A stretch of DNA of 64,000 bases from Combretum micranthum (GCA_024138025.1 JAMXBD010000237.1:248001-312000), one strand, 5' to 3'. Positions 1 through 12,372 are shown, counted from the stretch's first letter. A program made the numbers and translations. The notes: generated by a model not told the origin, from the sequence alone.

Positions 1-1130
1 CTTGAGTTTGTTGCATCATATTGAATTGTTCCTCTCCACATTTTTTTCAAGAACCTACTCTGTTATATGATGACTAGTTTCTAAAAGAGGTATCCCTTTA
101 AACAATATAGCTCATCCCTACAGAAGGAAGAAAAGGATATAAGGATTGCCAAATAGAAAATGAAAGATCTTACCAATCTGGCACCATAAGTCTCAATTTT
201 GGCATATCTCCTTGGAAATATCTTAAAGTCAGTAGCTAAGATGCATGAGCATGTAACAATCATCTATACCACAAGCCTTATGAGGAAAGAAAAGCTTTAG
301 AGAGATAAAACTCAGGTTAGATGAGCAATTAAATAAGTGTTTACCATGCAAACCCGGTATAATGAAATATCTATCCTCACAGAATTGGATAACCCTTTTA
401 AATAGTGAGAAGACATAGATCTGCAATGAAGAAATGTAGAAAGTTAGTGATTAGGAGTGTGTGAGTATGATCTACAACATCTTTTTTGCATATTTGATTA
501 AACTAATTTAGAAATACAAGCATAATCAACAACATTAAGATCCTAGAGACAAAATCAAGAAAGTTTGACCTTTTGGCCACCATGGTGCAAAAAACTAGTA
601 GAGAAGTCAACAAAATTGTCTAGAAATATGTGCCTTCTACAAGATCAATTTGCAACCTTACATTCTGATCAAAAAGCAATATACATAAAATATATATATA
701 TATTTAGTCCAGCAAAAATTTCCAAGATGAGGAAGTTCATGTTATGGTGGTGAAATTGAGGACAATCACTCTTTTACAATGAAATGTATACATACAAGTA
801 TAGATGGTCCTCCCAGTAGAGTGGCAAAATTTATTCATTGCAAGGAAATCCATGCAATAGAAATATAAGACTAATACAAATTAATTCGAACCAATGCATA
901 CCCCTATAGTCACACCTCCAATAATTCGTATCTTCAAAATTTACTCCACCAATGCCCTCTATGAAGATTGATGATAACTATAGATTTCTTTTTTCGGTTC
1001 CAGTATAAACTATTTAATGAATATCATCTAACATATATTTCAATAACCAGTGAAGAAAAATCAATAGTTGAGTTCCAATATATCAAAACTTCTCTCTTTT
1101 TTATAAAATATGACATGGATTGGAATTTTC
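1..1130. other. Region without a recognisable gene
   Basis: I see no supported gene here. Both strands are AT-rich with only short random reading frames. The stretch lies downstream of the reductase relic, where the exons for its NADPH-binding half would be expected. I looked for those exons and could not recognise them. They may be lost, decayed, or to the left of the window. Confidence 0.5.
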
Positions 1131-1133
1131 TCT

Positions 1134-3136
1134 CTAGCTTGCAACCACCCATTGTGTATATTCATGCTGGGTACATAACAGTAAAGTTCATGTCAAAAAT
1201 AAAATTGAACTCTTGAGTATGTAAATAAAATAATTCACAAACCTTTGCAACAGGTGATGCAAGATGTCTTACACGATTGGCTTCAGTAGAATCAGAGGCA
1301 TGAGCAGCTAGAGCAAGCAAGGCAGACTGCAACAGATTCATGACACAGTAAATACATGTGCTATGCAAAATTAATGAAGATAACAAAGCATTCAGCCCCC
1401 ATCTGACCTTTTTCGGAGATCCCAAGAGATCTACATAACGACTTAAAGCTGTCCTTAAAGTGCAAGGTGGGAATGGCGGTGGTAGAGAGCTCGCACTAAG
1501 TGGTGTACCATCTTCCTTGTCTGTGTGGAGGGAGAAATAAGTGTCTGCGGATAATCCTAATAAATTCAATGCTTCCTCCACTATCTAAATTAAATTCTCA
1601 TAGTACACTCCAACTTGATCCCCACTCTCATATCTGGAAAGAGACAGAAAATATTAAGTACATTTATCATGCATCTATTTTGTGTTATCAAAGTACTAAT
1701 GAGCATGGGGAAGAAAATTTTACGAAATTGCAGTCCCAGCAATATTGAACTCTAAATGTGTGCAAGAGTGATCAGACTCAAGAGTATGAAGCTCTTTCTT
1801 AACAACATTAGATCTGTAAAAAGCAAAAATGACTTAGGCTTGTAATCTGATGAAGGATATTTTGATATCAGATCCATTAGTCCATAACGGTTAACCTGCA
1901 TGGATGATGAGCATCAACAATGGCACGACCATTTGAATTACTCAAGATCTTCTCAAAAATAGGTGCATTTGCTGCATCATGGGATATGACCCTGTATTCT
2001 GGTACAGCAGCGGTGTAGGGGGTAGAGACAGTTGTCTCATCATCCTCATCTCAAAGCAACCGATCCAATTCTGGCTAAACCAATTCCTTTCTGAATATGT
2101 AAGGAAAAATCTATGAGCTACTAGGATTCGTGCAAATACTATCAGCATAATATAGAAGATAGAAATTCTTGATACCATGCATTAATAGTCTTTTATGCAT
2201 TGATCATCATCATCAAGACCAACTGGCACCAAGCGTTTTCCACCTATAAGATTATAAGAAAAAGGATTAAAAGGGGCTAAACATCCAGTGCACAGTAAAG
2301 ACAAGACTAACACAAAAATTTACAATGTATTATAAATAAAAATTGAATAATCGATCCAACATGCTACCTATAAGAAAAAATTGCATGAATAGTAATTACC
2401 ACAAGCCACCCAGCAACAACGTAAGACAATGTTGATTATATATTGTATTATGGTTTCAATTAATCATAGAGCAAAATTCTTGTTGCACGTATCATCCAAC
2501 TTAACTGCATTGTCAAAGGGTAGCCCCACCAATGGCTCTGCACCAGGAACAATTCATCACACATCCAACAGGTATTAACTATTTAATTAGCAAAGACAAC
2601 GACTTAAATTGTCCATAAACAAAGTTCAGAGCTCTCCAAAATACTTGTGTCAATGTGGATTAACAATAATTAGGAAAGAATAATCTGAACAATTACTCTG
2701 AGTAGTTTTCCAATAGCATGCAACTTAAATTCAGTAGAATGTCACAAAAAAGATAAATACCGAATGGGAAAGACAATTAATTGTACTCCTAATGGAACCA
2801 TACTGACAATTTCATCCATAGTAAGCAATCACAGTAGTAATTGAAATGTAAAATGTGTATTTGACAGATATGAAAACCTACCAAGCTCCGTTAGGATATT
2901 ATCCACCACCTTTCCAACCTATTTTTACATGAGCAAAAAGAAGTGAGTGAAGGTCAATAATTAAATAGAAGATTTTATAACTATTTAGAAAATAAAAATG
3001 AAAACCAAAAAAACATAGGGAATAATATAAACAATGAAACCTGGTGATGGACCTCGTTAAAATGCTCATATTGTCTGTTGCCAAGGCCAAACATTCCATA
3101 CTGGAGATTTTGAAGCCACTGGCTGTCTTCTTTGGC
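1134..3136 (-). pseudogene. NADPH-cytochrome P450 reductase pseudogene (multi-exon, partial)
   Basis: In plants this flavoprotein sits on the ER membrane and passes electrons from NADPH through FAD and FMN to cytochromes P450. Read on the minus strand, exon blocks are 3136-3053 (contains GMFGLGNRQYEHFN, the FMN-domain loop), 2918-2882, 2243-2176 (GGKRLVPVGL), 2090-1896 (TTVSTPYTAAVPEYRV), 1813-1724 (SCTHLEF), 1633-1408 ([16 protein letters not shown] and [14 protein letters not shown]), 1326-1243 ([10 protein letters not shown]) and 1166-about 1134 (EYTQWVVAS). Nearly all junctions keep GT and AG. Within the exons are in-frame stops at 2075-2077 (TAG where the family has Trp), 2051-2053 (TGA where it has Arg), 1585-1587 and 1134-1136, and a small indel shifts the frame near 2180-2190. 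The early FMN-domain exons and the whole NADPH-binding end are not seen. The family assignment rests on many family-specific strings and is firm. Non-function follows from the breaks. Confidence 0.92.
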
Positions 3137-4073
3137 CTGTATTCACGTAACCAAATGATTAAACTAATCCAATCAATCAACTAATGCAACAAAATTCCAT
3201 AACCAAATGATCACCAAAACGTATTTTTATCACCTAAATGTAGAAACGTTTTTGACAATGTAATTAAAAATTAGTTACCAAGAAAGAGATAAGTTTTGAT
3301 CGAATTGGCAGATACATAATTAGATTAAACATATTCTGGAAAGAGAAAATTAAGATAGGGTGGGAAACAAATCAACATCTCTACTGGCTCAATGTTTCTA
3401 GTATATTGCCAAACCAGCAAGGATTCTTTTACATTTTTGAATTGATATCTATAAAAACTTGAGATGTTGCAGAATCTTTTCTTCCACAAGATTATAATGT
3501 TTCATTGAACTTATCAAGACATGAATATTATGAAACAAAGGATCATTGATCCTAAAATCAATTCAACACTTTATGTGGTAGAATGTTTCCATAAATTATG
3601 TTCTAGATCAAACAAAAGCTAGTGAAATAGCAATCAAGCATCATAGAACCTTTTACGCTAGAGCCCCAGCTACCTTAACCAAAAAGGTACATTCGACAGA
3701 ACACATCACTGGAAGGATAAAAAAAAAAAAAAAGGCCAACGATATTTCATATGATATTAACTAGCATGACAATCTTGAAAACATACCTAATAAAAAATTT
3801 TCATTTAGAGAAGTCCATAACAACACCTTAATCCAATTCCAAGCACTGACAAGATTTACATAACCAAAAGCCCTCGCCATGCCTTAGAAACTGATGGAGA
3901 CCAACTATTTCACAAGTAATTTTGAAAAAAGTTAGAAAAATTGATCTTTTAATGAATTTCTCAAGTTATAAGACAAACACACATTGTAGAATCCCACAAC
4001 AATTTCATGATAAATAAGAAACCCTAATATTGACGGCTATATGCATTGTGAAAAAGAAAGTTGATGAGGCTAC
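3137..4073. other. Presumed intronic or decayed DNA of the reductase relic
   Basis: No exon can be read here. The missing early FMN-domain exons of the reductase should map to this stretch if the 5' fragment at 4074-4120 is genuine. A run of about 15 A lies near 3719-3733. Confidence 0.35.
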
Positions 4074-4410
4074 CTTGCTACTGGAACTCCCTTTGATGAT
4101 AGCCTAATCCAGAAATTGCAGTGTGAGTGAGCGAGAATGAGGAAGGAGGATGTTTCTGCAATATAGTTTGAGCCAGAGAAAAAACTAGGAAAGGATAAAG
4201 ATAGAAGAAAGATAAAGATGGAAGAAGATTTGAAAAAGGAAATAGATTGACATGCTCATCGAGTTGTGAAGATGAAGGAGAGGGAGTTGGATGATGATAG
4301 AGGAGAGAAAGTCGGAGCCTTGGAGGAAGACAATGGAGAGAGGAGGCGGAGGAGAGAGAGGGAGTGGAAGCGGCAAAGAAGACAGAGGAGATATTAAGAG
4401 GAGAGGGAGC
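4074..4410 (-). other. Possible 5' end of the reductase relic: short N-terminal exon plus CT-rich leader
   Basis: On the minus strand, about 4120-4074 reads LD, stop, AIIKGSSSSK, followed by a good GT donor at 4073-4072. Plant reductases of one class carry an LDLMSAIIKG-like string near the N-terminus, so this may be a decayed first exon. Upstream, 4130-4410 is strongly pyrimidine-rich on the minus strand, as plant promoters and 5' leaders often are. The match is only about ten residues, so this is suggestive only. Confidence 0.3.
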
Positions 4411-4849
4411 GTGTTTTATTAGTTTAGGTTTAGGGTAAGGTTAGCATTTACTTAGCCGCTCTTTTTTTTCCTTTTTTTTTTCCTGGGGAGTCTATTTTTT
4501 TTTCTGGGAAATATCATTATAAATTTTGAAATATAATGCTTTAATCTTAAAATTTCAAATTAGTGTTAGATCATAAATGCTATTTGAATTATTATTATTG
4601 TTGTCATGATACTTCTTCATATATATCATGATAAATTTAAAATTTGCATACAAATCAATATCACAAGTGTTTTTTTTCATATAATTAGCGGATTAAAAAG
4701 AAAAATTGTTAGTGAGTAAATAATTATTTTTTTAAGGATCAACTACTTTCTCTTTTTAAATTTAGTTTCATTTATTTTTTCATATGTAGAAAGGATTAAA
4801 AAAAAGTAAACTTTATTTTATTTCATTAATTTATTTTAATTCATAATGA

Positions 4850-5037
4850 GCATTGGTAACGTTTGCTTTTATAAAAGAGTTGCAAATCTAGTAATAGTTC
4901 GGTGTAATCTAAATTTGTTAAAAAACGTGACTAATAGTGTTTATTCACCTACGTTTAATAAACGTGACTAGAATATATAGGAAAGGCTACGTTTGCAAAA
5001 TCCACAAACGTCGTCATATGTCAAAATTCCTGTAGTG
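4850..5037. mobile_element. Terminal region of a CACTA-like DNA transposon (one end only)
   Basis: Read on the minus strand from 5037, the sequence begins CACTACAGGAATTTTGAC. CACTAC starts are the signature of the CACTA (En/Spm) superfamily. Within the next 190 bases the hexamer ACGTTT or its complement AAACGT recurs about six times (near 4859, 4925, 4951, 4961, 4990 and 5007). This matches the subterminal repeat arrays these transposases bind. I could not find the opposite end, so the element's left limit is unknown. A 3-bp target duplication (possibly TGA at 5038-5040) cannot be confirmed from one side. Confidence 0.55.
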
Positions 5038-7805
5038 TGAGCAATCTATACATATTAACATTAAAACAAAAGGTTACAAAAGCTTGTGTCAATCTGATGA
5101 CACAACAAAAAGGATTTCACCTTGTTTAACCCTAATAAGAAAACAAACTTTAAGATCTCTATATACAACACAAGGCTTAACTAACAAGCCTTCTATACAA
5201 AATACATTTGAGTTTCTAAAACATCTTTCTTCACAAAACTTCTTCTTTATCCGCTTGCCACTCTACTTATCTCATTCATCCAAGAATTTCTCCCAGTCTG
5301 TCCCATATCTCAAATCATCATAACAATCATCATCATTACTTGAAAAGAAACAACAGTGAGCCAAAGGCCTAGTACACAGCAACAAAACCAAAGACGAAAT
5401 GGCAGGCAAATTTAAATTAATGCAACCACTCAATATCTCATTTTTATCTTTCTTTAATATTTATTAAAAAATCAACATTGGAGTACTCAGACTCTGAGAT
5501 AAAGAAAAAGTAATCTCGTTTAGGATTCATAGTCGTTACTCAATTTTACTTAACTTAATCCATAATATATGCTCCCATAAATATTGAATTAAATTATACT
5601 ATTTCCTCTTAAGATGAGTAAATGTTATACCGTTACTACATTTCGTATTGATTACTTACCGAGCCATTTAAAAAGAAGTCACCATTGCATCATGGTATGA
5701 AGTCATTGCATCATGACAAATGGCCTAAGCTCCTATTATAACATGTCATTGCATCATGACATGTTCGCCACTCCCCTGACTGGATTTAAAGGCGAAAAAC
5801 ACAATCAATTCATTCAAAACTTAAGCCGTCTTGAATTTAAGTCAAATCAAAATATGCCTATCCTAACAAACATTCAAGCAAGTCATTGTGTACCTGTATT
5901 ATGAAGAGAATCAATAGGAGCACTCAAAGAGGATCGGTGGAAGAACTGAAAGGAATATCTATCATTGTTACAAGGAAAACCAACTTAATCAATATTTCTA
6001 CTTAGTATTATGCATAAAACATAACTAAATCTAAGTCTAGCACTCATGGAATTTCAAATAAATATAACACGAGGTCATAACATACCATTTATACATTTTT
6101 CAAGATCATATAAGCTCATAAATTCATCATTTTTAACTTCAATCCATATATACAATGTAACTAGTTTTATTTTAACATTCATAGAAATTCAATTATTTGT
6201 TAAACCTACAAATCCACTTAATCCATGCTTAATTATATCACTCAATCATCATTATAAATCAAATATCATTAATCTATCTCATTTTAGTCCAAAAAGATCC
6301 ATTTCCTAAGCAATCACACACTTAACATAAAAAAACGGGCTTTTAAACTTTGTTTGGAAAATGTATGAGCTAGAAAGAATCGAAATTTAGGCATTGATAA
6401 TGCTGAAATTTATAAAAGCTCAAACCATAAAAGTTGTAGATCACTTCTCAAGCTTTCCAACGCAACTTGAATGACCTCAATCGGAGATCCAATGAAAAAG
6501 TTATAGTCAAATTATGAAAACATGTTAAAGCTACAAGGGAATTATCACGCCCCTTTGGTCACCCGTGATTTGGATGAGCTTCACGATCAGACCAAATCAC
6601 GCCCTTTTGGTCACCCATGATGAGGAAAATTTTATGGTCAGAACTAATCACGCCCTTTAGGTCGCCTGTGATTAGTTGCCTGACCATTTTTTCAAAAAAC
6701 CGAGCTTATCACGAGACTTATCTCGCCCGTGACTTGCCCAAAACTTCTCTCATGTTTTAAACTTCAAAAATTGCAGCTTTAAACATATCATAATCCTTCT
6801 TCAAACATATATTTAGCTTCATACACTATCTTCTATCCACATTAACCAATCTTAGCAATTTTGAACTTCATAACAACACATCAAACTACTTCACTCACAT
6901 CAAATCATCTCCTACTTTCACTTCAACTTCAACTACTCAAATCAACTTCACTTCTCACCAACACTTCTCACAACTTCCATAACACATAAACAAGTTCACA
7001 TATCAATAAAATATAACCTAACATATATCAATACATAAAACCATTCAACTCAAATGACATTAAGCTCATCCTATCATAGATTTTACATCTAAATAACAAG
7101 AAAGGAAATAAAACAAAGAGTTTATACTAGCTTTGACTTACATATAGAGGCTTTGGCTTGGAGAGATTTTTAAATCCAAGAGCTTGATATTGGTTTTTGG
7201 TTTAGGGCTTATGGTTTGAAGATAGAAGAAAAAGAGAAAGGAAAGAAAAGAGGGAAAATTCGGATGGGAAATATGGGATGCCAAAAGAGACAATATTTGA
7301 TCAAATTTATGACTCATTATTATCTTAAGTTTGACTTTTGGAACATATAAGACTTAGGTTTAAATTTGGCTTAATTTGGGTTTAATTTGAGCTTGAAAAA
7401 GGTTTAACTTTTGTAAAATTCTGTCAACAATTTCTTAAGCATAAAAAAAAGTTATTTTGATAATTTCAAACATAACACACACATATTAATTTATAAGAGA
7501 CACAAACATTAATTATATTATACATACATTAATATATATAAAACAATAACATTAATCTCAATACACATACTCACCTACAAAATAACGCATATTCAACACA
7601 AGCACTAATTATATTGTTCATACACATATATAATATTCAAGATACACTAACTTAAACGCATTTAACCTATTACCAAATCATCTGCTCTAATATTAATATT
7701 ACAACACATGACTCTCATCAATTAACATGCTCATAAAGTTCAATAATTAAAACAAATAAAACATATACATGAAAATTAAATTAAAATTAGAGTTAGATCA
7801 TTTCA
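5038..7805 (+). repeat. 5'-truncated long LTR of a presumed LTR retrotransposon (group with 35269-38603)
   Basis: The right end reads TTAGATCATTTCA, matching the ends of the complete LTRs elsewhere in the window, and stops at 7805 just before copy A begins. Shared landmarks include the repeated motif around GTCATTGCATCATGAC (5670-5765), a GTAATG-type block, and hairpin-like ATCACGCCC repeats (6545-6740). The expected TGTAA start and first few hundred bases are absent. The sequence begins directly at the CACTA-like terminus, so that element either inserted into this LTR or replaced its start. No coding capacity is seen. Confidence 0.7.
6545..6740 (+). repeat. Tandem ATCACGCCC...GTGAT hairpin-like repeats inside the LTR
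   Basis: Three to four degenerate units follow each other, each opening with ATCACGCCC and closing with a CCCGTGAT-like string, so each unit can fold on itself. The block is visibly richer in G and C than the surrounding LTR. A shorter, decayed version lies in the related LTR at about 37465-37600. Confidence 0.6.
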
Positions 7806-8584
7806 GTTAAGAAGTATGTGGAAAATGAATAGTCTAGGTATAGGTAAAATTTACATGTGAGTAGGTTTCAAAAGCTATCTATTTTTTATGATAATTTGTT
7901 AAAGGATGAATTATACAAACAACCCCTAAAAAAAAATTAATATTGTACAGACCCTAATTTTTAGAAAAGTCCGTATTTAGCCTTCTTAAACAAACGTGTG
8001 CCTTACTTATTTTTGTAAATCGACTGTCTATATGGATATTGAATCTGACGTGGATGCTATTAAAAAATATGCCACGTTATATTTTTATATAAATATAGCA
8101 TAGAATCCATTTTATAGTTAGTTTTTGCCTAATCTGAATGTCCATAAACCGACCCAACATATTATATATATATATATATATAATATACACACATATATAT
8201 TTATTGGTTATCAAACTGAACTTGTCACGACTCACGACATATTATAGGCATAGCACATAAAAATCAAAATTTACTCTACAAAGAAAAGCAATTAGCTAGA
8301 ATAGAGTAAACCATTGCAGGCATATGCAAAATGATATAGATCAGAGGCCTCCTTTTATAAAAAAATAAAAAATAAAAAAATGTTTATCTTTAGTCAAACG
8401 TTTGAGTGATTTGTAATTTTATTCAGTTTTTTCTACAACTTGTCATAAAGCTTACTTCAAAGAGCTAAAGATAATAAAAGAAAAGAGCTTTCTGAAAAAA
8501 TTTTTTTTATCAAATTCTGACAAAAGATACTGTAAAATAATTCATGGCTAATCACCATCATGTGTCGTAACAAAGAAAATGGCA

Positions 8585-8632
<48 letters not shown>
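8585..8632. repeat. (AAT)n microsatellite, copy A
   Basis: About 48 bases of uninterrupted AAT trinucleotides. The homologous arrays are shorter in copy B (33812-33838) and longer in copy C (45832-45891). It produces poly-Tyr or poly-Asn frames that are not genes. Confidence 0.95.
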
Positions 8633-8633
<1 letters not shown>

Positions 8634-9244
8634 TGAAAGAAAAAAATAGAAAAAAACCAAAACTTCCTTGTCAACGCCATAAATTATAATAAGAAAAGTA
8701 TATATTTATTGGTCGTAATTTGTCGAGGAGTCCTTAGATCAATAAATCATTTGTAAAATGGATCATTTGTCATGTTATTATAAAAAATATGATCTGACAT
8801 TTATTTTATCTTTTTGTTCTATTGTCCACGTTAGATTCAATATTGATAAAGGTAGCTAATTCACAAAATAAGTGCGATATATATTTGTTTGAAGAGGTAA
8901 ATACAAACAACTTAAATTTAGAGATCTATACAAATTTAAAAGTTTCTTAAAAAACATTCATAACAATTATTATTTATTAAAACAATATTAATATTTATTC
9001 ACCAACCTTTAAAATATATAACGTGCTGACACACCGGTAAATTTTCTCTTTGAAGTTTCACTGAATTTACACTTTCGTCTCTGGTCTTGGATTAGCCGGT
9101 CGGCAATCCCTGTTGTTTATTCAAAGAATTTTTTTTCTTTTATTGGCCAAAAGGGGAAAGAGACAAAGAGTACATCATATTGCACTATATGTGTTTTCAT
9201 CACGGAAATAATAAGTTTTTTTTCAGAGAAAAATATAATTAATA

Positions 9245-9466
9245 TGTAAATGGTACTTGAACTTTGACAAAATATGCAATTAATTACCTAAACTTTGAAA
9301 TTAATTCATTTAGTACTTAAATATTAAAATTGATCAATTTAATACCCAAACAACTTAAAATAGGTCAATTTGCTACATGAAAAGTTCTTTTAGATATTAA
9401 ATTAATCAATTTTAAAATTTAAATATCTAATTGCACATTTTATCAAATTCAAGTATCATTATTGAC
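9245..9466. mobile_element. Inverted-repeat MITE, copy A (outer ends eroded)
   Basis: The left side (GGTACTTGAACTTTGACAAA, then a TGCAATTA) is the near-perfect reverse complement of the right side, giving terminal repeats of about 38 bases around a short AT-rich core. The copy at 46521-46786 keeps slightly longer ends. In copy B only the left half is left (about 34480-34600). It codes for nothing. Mutator-like ancestry is possible but not shown. Confidence 0.6.
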
Positions 9467-9484
9467 TCTTGAGAGGCATGACAT

Positions 9485-9822
9485 GTATTTTCGTAATAAA
9501 GGATGACCAAAATGGAATCGCAATTATGGATTCCATTTCCTTTTTCCATATTTGAAAGCCTTATTAGAAGTCAAAATCGCAAAACAGAAGATCTCAGATT
9601 CAGGGGAAAATTCTATTCCATCTTTGAGAAGGAAGAATTTAATTCTATCTTTAAGAAGCAGAATCGCGATTCCTTTCCATCTTACATCAATGATACTTGA
9701 TTTAATTACCTTTTTTTATATGAAATTATTATCTCATTTGTTATTAAGGATATTTTGACAAATCCCATTCCATTGATTCCAATCCAATCCATTTCGAATT
9801 ATCCATAAATACCAAACCTTAA
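9485..9822. mobile_element. Degenerate MITE of the GGAATGGAAT / TTTGGTAT family
   Basis: The block is dense in GGAAT and ATTCC words pointing inward from both ends and finishes with ATACCAAACC. This resembles the better preserved element at 47132-47525, whose ends and target duplication are clear. The homologous block in copy C is about 46820-47128. Related sequence recurs at 12058-12372 and 54540-54862. Boundaries are approximate. Confidence 0.45.
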
Positions 9823-10326
9823 TAGTAATAGGCAATGGATATAGTTCTTTTATCCCGATATTCATGTAAAAAGTGATAAAAGGGGAAAATTTAGTGCATC
9901 ATATAGTTTAGAATTAAGATAAGAAAAAAAAAATTCCTTTTACAGATAACATAACAAGAAAAAAAGGCATATAAATATATCATACTTTCTTTATTGTTTT
10001 TCAAATAATTTCTCATATTAAGGGAACCAGGAGGTTTAAAAGATTTTGTATCTTTTCTCATGACGGATTTTGTTTCCCCCTAATACAATGAAGCAGTATT
10101 CCTTATTACGTTTCATCATAATTTTATATTTTCATTTTTTTTATAAGGAAAAAAAATTGACGAAACTCAACATAATAGAAAAAAAAAATAAAGGGAATGA
10201 TAAATAAATCCCTACGCAGAGGTTATGCATATTATATATTAAAATAAGGTAAAACATACGGAGGATTGTGTGTGTGTGTATGTGATAAACTAATACAATT
10301 TTTTCTTTTTTTAAATTCAAATAAGG

Positions 10327-10524
10327 TTAAGAATGTACCACACGACATACCTTTTCTCTCGAATTCCTGACGTACCTTTTCTCTCTTTGGTTTTTAAACG
10401 GCACAGTATCATAAGTGGAAATAATTGGTCTTGGTTGTTCCTCAATAACAGATTTATATGGTTTATTCTGAGATTTTACCATTTCAGTGAGATATAAGGA
10501 AAACAACAAAACATATTGCATCAT
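10327..10524 (-). CDS. Small unidentified open frame, shared with copy C
   Basis: A 65-residue frame on the minus strand contains VIEEQPRPIISTYDTVPFK. The copy C counterpart (48060-48254) keeps the first 45 or so residues with several amino-acid changes and then diverges after an indel. I recognise no family. Amino-acid-changing differences are frequent, so this may be a non-coding frame or an old exon fragment. Confidence 0.15.
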   Translation of the reverse strand: MMQYVLLFSLYLTEMVKSQNKPYKSVIEEQPRPIISTYDTVPFKNQREKRYVRNSREKVCRVVHS

Positions 10525-12057
10525 ATAACCTTTAAAATATATATATATATATATATATATATAATAAATTAGATATATGACTCTTAAAAGACTTAGAAAT
10601 GCAGTCTCTTTTATTATGATTTTGGAAAATTATATCATATATCATATGTTATGGTTTGGTAGGCACCAATTTTCACTTTTTAGTATTTAGATTTTCTAGA
10701 TTCACCTATAAATTGATTGGCATAAAAAATTTCATGTTTTATAAACCAAAATTCAATACTAAAAAATTTCTCTTTGGTAGAATGTAGATTTAATTAAAAA
10801 AATTAAAGAAAGGACATGTAAGTTTAATGAAGGGTAACATGATTGTGGAGATTTTTTTTTTTTTTTAAATCTATCCTCACCCCTCGCTTGAAAGTTAATA
10901 ACTTTTCTTTGATCTTATTCGTACATACTTACCGTAGAATTTTCCCTACAACTCATATTGAACAAGTTATTACGAATTTCAGCCAAATCTTGTTGTAATG
11001 CCCTCCAATGTAGTAGGTTTGATGAAGGGTAACATGAATGTAGGATTCTCTCAATCATATCTAATAATTTTTTTTCATCAAGGCTTGTAAAGTTTTTTTA
11101 TAACTCTCTTTGTTTTTACTGGTGAATACAAAATAAAGTTTATTTAAAAAAATTAAACCTCCTGGTACCTTAATGAAGAAAATAACTTGATAAAAAGTAA
11201 TAACAAGAGGTTAAGCAAGATATATTAACTTCAATTTCTACTATGGAATTTTTACTTTTATTTGGACAAATCAGTATTATCAGATCCAAGTTGACCAACT
11301 GATTCCTCCTTGGTGATGGATTAGTTCAACCGATATAACCCTGATTCAATCTGGTTTTATCCATTAATCATTGACCCTCTAACATGTTTAGATTAAGCTC
11401 TCCAGCTGGATTTAACAACATTCGTCATATTAGGAGTCCATTTCAATCAATCTAAATACCTTTTATTCGTGATAGGGTATGGTCTTTGACACCTATTCCA
11501 CTTCATCGACCAGATCTAGCCATCCTCCAATTTTTACTCTAGACATACTCTAATTAATATATTAAAATATTTTAAATTACTACCTTTGACACTTTATAAT
11601 TTTTCGTATTCACCAACATAATATTTCCAATGCACAATGGAAGGGCATTATAAGAGATGAACTTAGAAATTTAGCATGTAAAAACTTGAAAAACATTTTC
11701 CATTGGTATCGATGAAAATAAATCAATAATCCCTTTCATGCAAGCATGATAAAGGGCAAGAGTGTGCCATATAAATAAATTATAATAAGCTTTCAATGCT
11801 ATATTAGAGCGAAAGTCATGGTTGGTTGTAATGAAGTGCAATAATACTTAAAATAATGGAGTTGCACATCTCCATAAATCAACATAAACTATCTTGATGA
11901 TATGGTAATGAAAGCCTAAAAGGTCTACAATCCATTCTAAAATAGTTTTGTAAGTTTATTCCTATTTATGCAACAGCTTTAAAGAATATCACATTGATTT
12001 ATAAAAAGTGGTTACTTTCAAGCATATCACATTGATTCATATGTCACATCTAATATA

Positions 12058-12372
12058 TAGGAACGATTTGGAATGAAATTATTTGGAATAGAAATGATTG
12101 AAATGGAATAGAATGAATTTTTGTTTGGAAGTGAATGTGGAATAGAATGGAATAGGATGACTATAAAGCGTATTTGTTAAAATATTCTTAGCAATAAATA
12201 CAAATTATGAATATGTAATAGGATAAATTTTGTATTTGAGAAAGTGTAATTAAATTCTCTTTTAAACCGGAATTGTTGATTTCAGCTTCTAAAAGTGTAC
12301 CCAAACATAAGAAATAGAAGGAAACTTGGAATTGTGATTCCATTTTGGGTCCATTCCCATGTACCAAACATG
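12058..12372. mobile_element. Degenerate MITE of the GGAATGGAAT family
   Basis: The block opens with repeated TTGGAATGAAATT and GGAATAG words and closes with GTCCATTCCCATGTACCAAACATG. This gives loose inverted symmetry like that of the 47132-47525 element. It is present at the same place in copy C (about 54540-54862), so it predates the A/C split. Confidence 0.4.

Noticed and set aside
4185..4376. 63-residue Pro/Leu-rich minus-strand frame
   Set aside because: It is low-complexity translation of a CT-rich tract that more likely represents a promoter or leader.
8457..8660. Minus-strand frame with a run of about 17 Tyr
   Set aside because: It is the (AAT)n microsatellite read in one frame. 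The same applies to the poly-Asn and poly-Ile frames at 45805-46026.
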